Source of the DNA: Ignavibacteriaceae bacterium | GTDB lineage: Bacteria > Bacteroidota > Ignavibacteria > Ignavibacteriales > Ignavibacteriaceae | NCBI GenBank assembly: GCA_019638025.1 | Contig: JAHBUO010000018.1 | Location: 1-36,366 of the forward strand | Direction: 5' to 3' | Length of the DNA: 36,366 bases | Part shown: piece by piece, positions 16,485-24,364 of the stretch | Position numbering within the stretch: position 1 is the stretch's first letter | Layout: every line of letters starts with the position of its first letter | The notes under the pieces: model-generated | The model's input: the letters and a program-made list of their open reading frames with translations, nothing else | Databases searched by the model: none | What the model was told of the DNA's origin: nothing | Program-made: the position numbers and the translations under genes

Positions 16485-17936
16485 TTAATAAATTGGATTT
16501 AGTGGGAGCATTATTTTAAATATGGTCCCTTCGTTGTTATTACTTTCAATGTTAATATCTCCATGAAAACTTTTTATGATTCCATAACTCACCCACAAAC
16601 CGAGTCCGGTTCCTTTACCTTCTTTTTTTGTTGTGAAGAAAGGTTCAAATATTTTTGATGTGTGTTCTTCTTTTATACCGAGTCCGTTATCCTTAAAATT
16701 TAAAAACAAAAATTCTTGGTTTTTTCTGCTGGAGACACAAATTTCGCCTCTATACATTTCTCCCGATTTCTGTTGTTTCTCAAATATTGCATCAACAGCA
16801 TTGATTAAAATATTTACAAATACCTGCTGTACTTGGTCAGAGACTAAGGGGAGTAGGGCAAGTGATGTATCTGGGTCAAATAAAAATTCTATATTTTTTG
16901 CTTTTTTCCCTACTTTAACAATCTCGATTGCTTCGCGAATGTTTTCATTTATGTCGGTCAATTGGAGTTCATAGTTCGAAGGTCTCGAAAAGTCAACTAA
17001 GTCCCGAATAATTTTAGAAATCCGAGTGACTTGTTTTTTTACAAGTTCAAGCTTCTCTTTGATAAATTCATCATCAGTTTGTCGTTGAACAATTTGAACC
17101 AGCGCAGAGATTGATGTTAATGGATTCCCAACTTCGTGAGCCACTCCTGCAGCTAATGTCCCTATACTTTCCATCTTTTGAGTATGGATTAATTGTTTTT
17201 CAAGATTTTTCTTTTCTGTTAAATCACGATGAATTCCGAAGTAACCGATTACTTTCTTATCATAGTCCAGAATAGGGGAGATGAGTAATTGCGTATAGAA
17301 TGGTTCTCCATCACGTTTTTTATTCTCAACTTCACCAACCCAAACTTTACCCGATTGTATAGACTCCCACATTTTGTCCCAGTAACGAGGAGAATGTTTT
17401 CCGCTGCTAAAAATATTAGGATATTTTCCCAATAGCTCTTCTTTTGAGAAACCACTTGCTTTTTCAAATGCCGGATTTACATAAACCATTTTACCTTGTA
17501 AATCAGTTATTTGAAGTGGATTGACTGTATTCTCCGCAACATAATAAAATCTAAGTAAATCAATTTCTTTCTTTTTCTCTGATGTAATATCCTTCCCAAC
17601 AACCAGAATATTTTTAGGAGATTTTTTTGAAGATTGAAATGATGAAATATATAACTTGGCATCAATATAAGTATCAGAAGAAGTCTTAAAAGTTGAATTC
17701 ACAACTTGAGAGGGTTCACTTCCAAATGACTTTATAATTGAATGTTCCACATTCAATACTGATTGTGGAGCGAGTAGAGTATAAAACTCGGTGTTAATAA
17801 TATCTTTTAAGTTATAACCTAACTTCTCTGTTACTTTCTGATTGATGTTCCGGATTTTCCCGAATTCATCGATCAGAAAATATAAATCAGGTAATATATT
17901 AAAAGCTTCAAAAGAGATAGAAGCAGTTTTTGCCAT
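16485..17936 (-). CDS. Cytoplasmic PAS-PAS sensor histidine kinase (NtrB-like)
   Basis: Histidine kinase of 483 residues without membrane segments. There are two PAS domains (about 10-120 and 130-245; the second has the DLQGKMVYVNPAFEKASGFS and GYFGIHRDLTEKK signatures). A HisKA domain follows with phospho-His267 in AAGVAHEVGNPLTSIS. The HATPase domain has an N box (near Asn375/Asn379), G1 DNGLGI and G2 GKGTGLGLWVSYGII. It is the kinase partner of the NtrC-like regulator 8 bp downstream. The PAS domains imply a cytoplasmic signal such as redox state, oxygen or a small ligand, but no cofactor-binding residue can be assigned by eye. It follows the cyclase gene after 88 bp with no strong terminator, so cotranscription is possible. 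Confidence 0.95.
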   Translation of the reverse strand: MAKTASISFEAFNILPDLYFLIDEFGKIRNINQKVTEKLGYNLKDIINTEFYTLLAPQSVLNVEHSIIKSFGSEPSQVVNSTFKTSSDTYIDAKLYISSFQSSKKSPKNILVVGKDITSEKKKEIDLLRFYYVAENTVNPLQITDLQGKMVYVNPAFEKASGFSKEELLGKYPNIFSSGKHSPRYWDKMWESIQSGKVWVGEVENKKRDGEPFYTQLLISPILDYDKKVIGYFGIHRDLTEKKNLEKQLIHTQKMESIGTLAAGVAHEVGNPLTSISALVQIVQRQTDDEFIKEKLELVKKQVTRISKIIRDLVDFSRPSNYELQLTDINENIREAIEIVKVGKKAKNIEFLFDPDTSLALLPLVSDQVQQVFVNILINAVDAIFEKQQKSGEMYRGEICVSSRKNQEFLFLNFKDNGLGIKEEHTSKIFEPFFTTKKEGKGTGLGLWVSYGIIKSFHGDINIESNNNEGTIFKIMLPLNPIY

Positions 17937-18024
17937 CTAAACGGGTTGCCCTTTTTTGTGAATTAGCTGTTGAAAAAATAACAAAATTGCGAGTTCAAAA
18001 AAATATAAGAAATAATGTACAATG

Positions 18025-20997
18025 TTAGTTCTCTTTGTTCACAAAGTACATCATAAAACTCTCTCCCCATTTAGTATCAAAATTTTTGTTAGGAATACAA
18101 TCAAACTTATCTTTGATTAAGTCATAAGTTGAGGAAGATATATTTATTCTCTCAGGTTGACACTCACGTTCCATCAAACTGGCAATATTTACAGTGTCAC
18201 CCCAAACATCATAAGAAAATTTATTAATCCCGATGATACCGGTAATTACCTTTCCGCTGTTAATACCTATCCTCATTTTCCACTTAGTATTAGAAATTTT
18301 ATTCCTCTGCATAATGTACCTTTGCATATCAATGGCGGCTTTAACTACTTTTATGGCATGTTCATCGTCTTCTTTAGGTATTCCGCCTGCAATCATATAG
18401 GAATCGCCAATCGTTTTTAATTTTTCTAGTTTATGTGAAGTTACAATCTTATCAAAATTTTCAAAGATATCATTTAATTCGGTAACAAGAGTTTCCGGGT
18501 CTAATTGATTGGTAGTCATTGTAAAATTTTGGAAATCGCTAAAGAGTATTGTGGCATTATCATACTTCTTCGGTTTAACACTTCCGGTTTCCTTTAATTC
18601 TGAAATTAAATCTTCAGGGATTGTATTTTTTATCAGATTTTCAGACTTCGTTTTCTCCTCTTGAAGTTGAAGAGTCCTTTCGGTTACAATCTCTTCAAGT
18701 TTTTTATTACGCCTTTCAACCATGGAAACACTTCGCTTATATCCCAGAAAAATTCCTACTAATAACAAAATAAGAATCAATCCTTTAAACCATACTGTAT
18801 TCCAAAAAGGAGGAGTAATTACAAAAGAAATTACTGCATTATTTTTACTTGAAATTCCATATTCATTTATAGCAAAAACTTCAAATAAATATTCACCGGG
18901 TGGAAGGTAAGATAATTTAACTTCTCGAAGATTGGTCAACATCCAATTTTCATCCAGAGTTTTAACACGATATTTATAAGCCATTTTGTCTGTAGAAGTG
19001 AATGTTACGGCAGCAAAATCAATTTGGATATGATTTTGTGTATAATCTAAAATGATTGGTTTATTTATATCATAAGTTTTATCAATAGCGGAAAATGATG
19101 TAATATGGATTGGAGGATTGGTGGAGTTCACTCTTGTAAATTCCGGGTCAAATCGAACTAAGCCCTTTGCGGTTCCAAACCAGAGAATTCCGGTTGAATC
19201 TGTGTATGCAGAGTTATACATAAATTGATTTGATGGGAGTCCGTCGGATTTCGTGTAATTTATGAACCTCTCCCCATCATATCGGCTAAGTCCTTTATCT
19301 GTACCAATCCAGATATTATTATTCTTACATATTATAAGAGAGTGAGCTGAATTACTTGGTAAACCATCTGCAACGGTGAATTGTTTGAAAACGCCATTTT
19401 GGTAACTAAATACACCCTTCCCTAGTGTACTAAACCAAAAAACACCCGACTTGTCAATATTCAATGAATGAATTGGAGCCCCGCTAAGCTTTTTGTCTGT
19501 GTAGAAAGTAAATTTTTTCCCATCGAATTTGATTAGATTACCCTTACCTGAAGCCATCCAAAGCAGCCCTGATGAGTCTTCTGCAAAAGAATAGATTGAT
19601 TCATTTATTTCACTGACAGGATTTATATCATAAACACCAAATTTATTTTTTTTAAGTCTAAACAATTCATTTTCCATGGAAGATGCCCATAAGTTATTCT
19701 TTTTATCCAAGTAGGGTAAAAAGATTACAAATTTTTCAGTGCCTTTTACTCCTCTCAAAGTCCCATTAGAGTAAATGAATATTCCTTTTGGGCTGCCAAT
19801 ACCATACTCGTTATTACTCAAATGCTTAACCGACCATAGGGATGGGTTTGGAAAATTCTCATATTTTGATTTAACACGATTAGTATTTAAATCAAGTAGA
19901 GTAAGTCCATTCGTTGTAGCCAACAAGAGTTCATTATTATTTGTTTTTGTAATTCCATTTATTGTATTTGAGCTTAGATTGATAGATTCATCATAATAAG
20001 ATAAGTAGGGTGGTGGTAATTTAATTAGTCCTTCATCTAAAGCACCTACCCAAGTGTTTTGTTCGGTATCTGTAAAAACAGATAAGATAATTTTTGATGT
20101 AACGCGTTGTTCCTCACTCAATCTTGTAAATTTATTTTTCGAAAATTTAATTAAAGCATCTCGAGTTCCTATCCAAAAAGTATTATATGAGTCCCATTTA
20201 AAAGTAATTACTTTAGAGGTAATAAAAGTTTCAGATTGAGTGTAAACCCGTATTGAATTAAAATCATACTTAATTATGTCATAAGGTTTTTCATTTCTAC
20301 TGAACCATAAATGACCTCTATTATCAATTGCAATTCCATTTATTTTTGAGAAATCACTAATTCCTTTGATATTAATTTTTATAAATTTCTTAGCTTTATT
20401 CTTAATCACTCCTGCAGGAGTTAGAAAATAAATTGTTCCATCAAATGATTTTGCAATTGATTTTACAGTATCGAGATCAACTTGTCCATTTTTTTTACTG
20501 AAGTAACGGATAGTATTATTTGAATCAATATTTGCAATACCGCCAGTTTTTGTGTGAAGCCAAATACTTTTCTCATCATCTTCTACAATATCCCAGACCG
20601 GTGGATTTACTAGCCCATTTGAAGAATCAAAATGAGTGAAAATTCCGTCCTTATATTTAGAAACTCCGAGAAAACTACCTAACCAAACATTTCCTCTGGA
20701 ATCCGCTGCGGAGGAAATAATTAAATTATCTTGTAGTCCATCATCTACCGTGAAATTCTTAAAGCTAATTCCATCAAATCGGCTAACGCCATTCAATGTT
20801 GTTAACCATAAAAATCCTTGCTTATCTTGAGTTATTGAAGTGATAGAATTATTTATAAGATTATCGTCTGTCGTATATTTTTTTGTGGATAATATCTGAG
20901 GATAAATAGATGAGTTGATGATAAAAAGAAAAAGGATTATTTGAAAAATCCCTGATGAGATTTTATTTGACTCGATTTTATGATTTTGAACTTTCAT
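18025..20997 (-). CDS. Reg_prop/Y_Y_Y propeller sensor fused to a class III adenylate/guanylate cyclase domain
   Basis: Membrane sensor of 990 residues. A signal sequence (about 1-35) leads into many Reg_prop repeats (about 50-640; for example GFLWLTTLNGVSRFDG and NIWIGTDKGLSRYDG), expected to fold as two periplasmic seven-blade propellers. A Y_Y_Y domain follows (about 665-730, with YKYRVKTLDENWM), then one membrane helix near 742-762 and a coiled coil. The C-terminal domain (about 810-985) is a class III nucleotide cyclase, where this architecture more often has a histidine kinase. Metal Asp821 and Asp865, adenine-selecting Lys861 and Asp930 (YDVWG), and Asn937 are present. The transition-state Arg expected at 941 is Leu (NIASLM). 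cAMP production is suggested by the Lys/Asp pair, but activity is uncertain. Confidence 0.92.
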   Translation of the reverse strand: MKVQNHKIESNKISSGIFQIILFLFIINSSIYPQILSTKKYTTDDNLINNSITSITQDKQGFLWLTTLNGVSRFDGISFKNFTVDDGLQDNLIISSAADSRGNVWLGSFLGVSKYKDGIFTHFDSSNGLVNPPVWDIVEDDEKSIWLHTKTGGIANIDSNNTIRYFSKKNGQVDLDTVKSIAKSFDGTIYFLTPAGVIKNKAKKFIKINIKGISDFSKINGIAIDNRGHLWFSRNEKPYDIIKYDFNSIRVYTQSETFITSKVITFKWDSYNTFWIGTRDALIKFSKNKFTRLSEEQRVTSKIILSVFTDTEQNTWVGALDEGLIKLPPPYLSYYDESINLSSNTINGITKTNNNELLLATTNGLTLLDLNTNRVKSKYENFPNPSLWSVKHLSNNEYGIGSPKGIFIYSNGTLRGVKGTEKFVIFLPYLDKKNNLWASSMENELFRLKKNKFGVYDINPVSEINESIYSFAEDSSGLLWMASGKGNLIKFDGKKFTFYTDKKLSGAPIHSLNIDKSGVFWFSTLGKGVFSYQNGVFKQFTVADGLPSNSAHSLIICKNNNIWIGTDKGLSRYDGERFINYTKSDGLPSNQFMYNSAYTDSTGILWFGTAKGLVRFDPEFTRVNSTNPPIHITSFSAIDKTYDINKPIILDYTQNHIQIDFAAVTFTSTDKMAYKYRVKTLDENWMLTNLREVKLSYLPPGEYLFEVFAINEYGISSKNNAVISFVITPPFWNTVWFKGLILILLLVGIFLGYKRSVSMVERRNKKLEEIVTERTLQLQEEKTKSENLIKNTIPEDLISELKETGSVKPKKYDNATILFSDFQNFTMTTNQLDPETLVTELNDIFENFDKIVTSHKLEKLKTIGDSYMIAGGIPKEDDEHAIKVVKAAIDMQRYIMQRNKISNTKWKMRIGINSGKVITGIIGINKFSYDVWGDTVNIASLMERECQPERINISSSTYDLIKDKFDCIPNKNFDTKWGESFMMYFVNKEN

Positions 20998-21041
20998 TGA
21001 AAATTAAATTTATTTTTTTTGATACAATTTAATCAAAAAAA

Positions 21042-21049
21042 CAAAATTA
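21042..21049 (-). promoter_or_regulatory. Possible -7 element for the propeller-cyclase gene
   Basis: The minus strand reads TAATTTTG, matching TAnnTTTG, 44 bp upstream of the ATG at 20997 and inside the 61-bp gap after thrC. No -33 TTTG was found at the right spacing. Confidence 0.35.
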
Positions 21050-21058
21050 ATTTGTGAT

Positions 21059-22345
21059 TTAAAAAAGTTTGTAAATTATTTTTTTGAAAGTGTTGAATTT
21101 ATTGTCACAATTAATAACTTTTTTTTCTTTTGTTAATGCAAGTTGGAGTTGCTCCGGTAAAGTTATTTTTTTATCAATACTTTTTTCAACCGTTTCTTTG
21201 AACTTTGCCGGATGAGCTGTTGAGAGTACTACATTTACAAACTTATTTGTTTTATGCTTTATCATTTTTTGATGAGCTAAAAATCCTACGGCGGTATGTG
21301 GGCAACAAGTGTAATTGTATTTTTTATACATAGTATTAATCATCGATAAAGTTTCATCATCACTGAAAGATAGAGGAGTAATATCCTCCTTCATTTTTAG
21401 AAGATTAAAATTGTAAAGATTATTAATACGAGCAAGATTGCTAGGATTACCAACATCCATAGCGTTTGAAAGTGTTGGTATTACTTCACTATTGATTATT
21501 TGTCCGGTACTAAGATAGGTTTCAAAAGAATTATTCTGATTTACAGCAGCTATAAACTTTGAGATTGGTAAACCCATAAATTTTGCAAATAGTCCTGCGG
21601 TTAAATTACCAAGATTCCCACTTGGAACAGTGAAGTATACTTCTCTGTCAAAAATACTTAACTGAAGAAAAGAATTGATATAATAAGCAATTTGTGGTAA
21701 TAACCTTGCAATATTAATTGAATTAGCTGAGGTTAAAAATAATTCTGATTTTAGAGATTCATCTGCAAATGCTTGTTTCACTAATCTTTGGCAATCATCG
21801 AAATTACCATCGACCTCAATTGCAAAAATATTCTCACCGAAAGTTGTTAATTGTTTCTCTTGAAGGTGACTTACTTTTCCATTTGGATATAATAAGACAA
21901 CATTAACAAAAGGTGATTTGAAGAAAGCATTTGCTACAGCACTTCCTGTATCTCCTGAAGTAGCTACCAAAATATTCGCTCTCCGAAAATTTGTTCTTAG
22001 AATCGTAGAATAAATTTTTGCGAGAAATAACGCTCCGAAATCTTTGAAAGCTAACGTAGGTCCGTGGAACAATTCTAAAACATATAAATTATCATCCAAC
22101 TGAATTAAAGGAGCATTAAAATCATACAAATTGCCAAGCGAAGAACGCAACTCATCGTCATCGATATAACATTTTGCTAATTCGATAGCAACAGAATTAA
22201 TATTGATTGGTGACGTAAAATTTGAAAAGTCAATTTGGGGAATTGATGTTGGCATATATAATCCGCCATCAACTTCCATTCCTTTTAAGGTAGCTTCTTC
22301 AAAAGAAATGCGTAATCCGGAATTATTTGTAGAATAATAAAGCAC
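21059..22345 (-). CDS. thrC: Threonine synthase
   Basis: Pyridoxal-phosphate enzyme (428 residues) that converts O-phosphohomoserine to threonine. HGPTLAFKDFGALFLAK holds the cofactor lysine (Lys101), and VATSGDTGSAVANAFF forms the phosphate-binding loop. SGNLGNLTAGLFAKFMGLP and the N-terminal DGGLYMPTSIP are also typical of the E. coli-type enzyme. The start is GTG at 22345, two bases after the thrB stop; there is no in-frame ATG that would keep the conserved N-terminus. It is the last gene of thrA-asd-thrB-thrC, and its stop lies 61 bp before the cyclase gene. Confidence 0.96.
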   Translation of the reverse strand: MLYYSTNNSGLRISFEEATLKGMEVDGGLYMPTSIPQIDFSNFTSPININSVAIELAKCYIDDDELRSSLGNLYDFNAPLIQLDDNLYVLELFHGPTLAFKDFGALFLAKIYSTILRTNFRRANILVATSGDTGSAVANAFFKSPFVNVVLLYPNGKVSHLQEKQLTTFGENIFAIEVDGNFDDCQRLVKQAFADESLKSELFLTSANSINIARLLPQIAYYINSFLQLSIFDREVYFTVPSGNLGNLTAGLFAKFMGLPISKFIAAVNQNNSFETYLSTGQIINSEVIPTLSNAMDVGNPSNLARINNLYNFNLLKMKEDITPLSFSDDETLSMINTMYKKYNYTCCPHTAVGFLAHQKMIKHKTNKFVNVVLSTAHPAKFKETVEKSIDKKITLPEQLQLALTKEKKVINCDNKFNTFKKIIYKLF

Positions 22346-22347
22346 GA

Positions 22348-23310
22348 TTAACCCAAAATTTTTGGACCATAAATGTTTATACTAGAGATAAAAATATCAC
22401 TATCAATATTTCCGTCATTTGCTTGAGCAAAAGATTTCTTCATTATATTCCCAATTTTTAAAGCATCTAGTTTTGAACGTGTTAGAGCGAACATCGAAGG
22501 TCCTGAACCGGAAATACCGAATCCGAATGAGTTAAAATAGTTTACAGCTTCTTTTACTTTTTCAAAACCCGGGATTAATTTTGAACGCACCGGTTCAGCA
22601 ACATTATCCTCAATACTCCGTTTAACTAATGCAAAATCTCTTTTCATAAGACCTGCTACTAATCCAGCTGTATTTGCCCATTGTTTTATGCCATCATGGA
22701 GGGAAATACTTGATGGTAATATCGAACGTGCATGAGCAGTATCAATTTCAATATGTGGATGAAGGATTGTACAATAAAAATCTTTCGGGAGGGGAATACT
22801 GATAATATCAACAGGGTCATTGCTTCTAACTAAAACAAAACCTCCAAATAATGCAGGCGCAACATTATCAGAGTGGACAGTCATTCCACTCGAAATTCTC
22901 TCCCCCTCAAGAGCAAATGGTAACAGCTCATATAGAGTCACCGGATTTTTAAGAAGAGTATTTAAGGCAAATACACCGGCAACAGCACTCGCTGCACTTG
23001 AACCCAATCCACTTTTGAAAGGCATTTTTTTATTAATTTCGATTTCAACACCGAAATTTAAATTTAACTTTTTCATCATTGAACTTAGAGCAACAGTGCA
23101 AGTATTTCGAGCTGTATCCATTGGGAGTAATCCATTATCCCCAGAAATCTTTAAAATTCGGATACCTTTTTGTTTAGTTATTCTAAGGATAACTTCATCC
23201 CCGGGTTCATCTAATGCAAATCCAAAAATATCAAAGCCAGAGCCAACATTAGAAACAGTAGCGGGGGAAAAAACTCGAATTTCAGTGATACCATTAAGTT
23301 CAGAATGCAT
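22348..23310 (-). CDS. thrB: Homoserine kinase
   Basis: GHMP-family kinase (320 residues) that phosphorylates homoserine. The N-terminus has VFSPATVSNVGSGFDIFGFAL, here cited as PATVSNVGSGFD. The ATP loop PFKSGLGSSAAS spans residues 97-108, and the C-terminal GHMP motif is GFGISGSGPSMFAL. Length is normal. Its ATG lies inside the end of asd (11-bp overlap) and its stop is two bases before the thrC GTG, so translation of the three genes is likely coupled. Confidence 0.96.
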   Translation of the reverse strand: MHSELNGITEIRVFSPATVSNVGSGFDIFGFALDEPGDEVILRITKQKGIRILKISGDNGLLPMDTARNTCTVALSSMMKKLNLNFGVEIEINKKMPFKSGLGSSAASAVAGVFALNTLLKNPVTLYELLPFALEGERISSGMTVHSDNVAPALFGGFVLVRSNDPVDIISIPLPKDFYCTILHPHIEIDTAHARSILPSSISLHDGIKQWANTAGLVAGLMKRDFALVKRSIEDNVAEPVRSKLIPGFEKVKEAVNYFNSFGFGISGSGPSMFALTRSKLDALKIGNIMKKSFAQANDGNIDSDIFISSINIYGPKILG

Positions 23311-24346
23311 TCATATACTCCTTTTCTAATAGAAGTTCTGCACAAAGGATTGAACCGCCTGCAGCACCCCTAACAGTATTGTGGGAAAGAATTGAAAACT
23401 TGAAATCAAAAATATTACATTTTCTCAAACGACCAATTGAAACTGCCATTCCATTTTCGATATTTCTATGAATTCGTGGTTGAGGAAAATTATCCTCAGT
23501 AAAATAATAAATTGGTTGTTTGGGTGCTGAGGGGAGATTTAATTTTTGCGGTAAACCTGAAAAATTTTTCCAAACTTCAATGATATCTCCATGGCAAACA
23601 TTATTTTTTAATTTTACTTGAACTGTTTCTAAATGACCATCCATCACAGCAACTCGATTACACTGTGCACTAATTCTTAAATCAGAAAATTCTATTTTGC
23701 CTTCAGAATATTTACCAAAGATTTTTTTAGGTTCTGTTTCTAATTTTTCTTCTTCACCGGAAATGAAAGGTATCACATTGTCCAAAATGTCTAACGAGGA
23801 AACACCGGGATAACCAGCTCCTGACAATGCTTGCATTGTAACAACATTCACATCAGATAATCCAAAATTATCAATTATAGGTTTTAGGGACATAGCTAAA
23901 CCGATAGTAGAACAGTTTGGGTTAGTTATTATTGCTCCACCACCATAATTCTGATAGCGTATTAATTCGAGGTGTTCGTGATTGACTTCAGGAATTAGAA
24001 GAGGAACAAATTCATCAAATCTATGATTTTTAGAATTTGATATGATAATATGACCTTTGTTGGCATAAAATTCTTCAACTTCACCGGCGATACTGGAATC
24101 TAATCCGGAGAAGAGAATTTTGCTCGACAAGGTCTCCTGTGTCTTTTTGATAACTAGAGAGGCAATCTCAGAAGGAAGGGGAACAGGTAGAATCCAATTA
24201 ACAGCATCTCCAAACTTTTTTCCGGCCGATCTTTCTGATGCAACGAGAGACTCAATAACAAAATATGGGTGATTAGACAGTAATTGAATAAACTTTTGCC
24301 CAACACTTCCTGTTGCTCCCAAGATTGAAACAGGTATTTTTTTCAT
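23300..24346 (-). CDS. asd: Aspartate-semialdehyde dehydrogenase, archaeal/fungal-type
   Basis: Reduces aspartyl phosphate to aspartate semialdehyde using NADPH; 348 residues. GATGSVGQ (10-17) is the nucleotide loop, and TNPNCST holds the active-site Cys145. The motifs SNSKNHRF, IPEVN, QALSGAGYPGVSSLDI, DNVIPFISGEEEKLETEPKK and CNRVAVMDGHLETV belong to the archaeal/fungal branch of the enzyme rather than the classical E. coli-type branch. AGGAG lies about 10 bp before the ATG. Its place between the bifunctional kinase/dehydrogenase gene and thrB makes the operon complete from aspartate to threonine. Assignment is firm; the subgroup call is from motif memory. Confidence 0.95.
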   Translation of the reverse strand: MKKIPVSILGATGSVGQKFIQLLSNHPYFVIESLVASERSAGKKFGDAVNWILPVPLPSEIASLVIKKTQETLSSKILFSGLDSSIAGEVEEFYANKGHIIISNSKNHRFDEFVPLLIPEVNHEHLELIRYQNYGGGAIITNPNCSTIGLAMSLKPIIDNFGLSDVNVVTMQALSGAGYPGVSSLDILDNVIPFISGEEEKLETEPKKIFGKYSEGKIEFSDLRISAQCNRVAVMDGHLETVQVKLKNNVCHGDIIEVWKNFSGLPQKLNLPSAPKQPIYYFTEDNFPQPRIHRNIENGMAVSIGRLRKCNIFDFKFSILSHNTVRGAAGGSILCAELLLEKEYMNAF

Positions 24347-24364
24347 TCTTATAGACTCCTAAAT

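Noticed and set aside
17944..17957. GGGTTGCCC followed by T6 resembling a terminator on the plus strand
   Set aside because: The stem is only 3 bp and no plus-strand gene ends there.
22820..23329. 169-codon open frame opposite thrB
   Set aside because: Lies entirely antisense to a strongly conserved GHMP kinase and has no domain of its own; a coding shadow.
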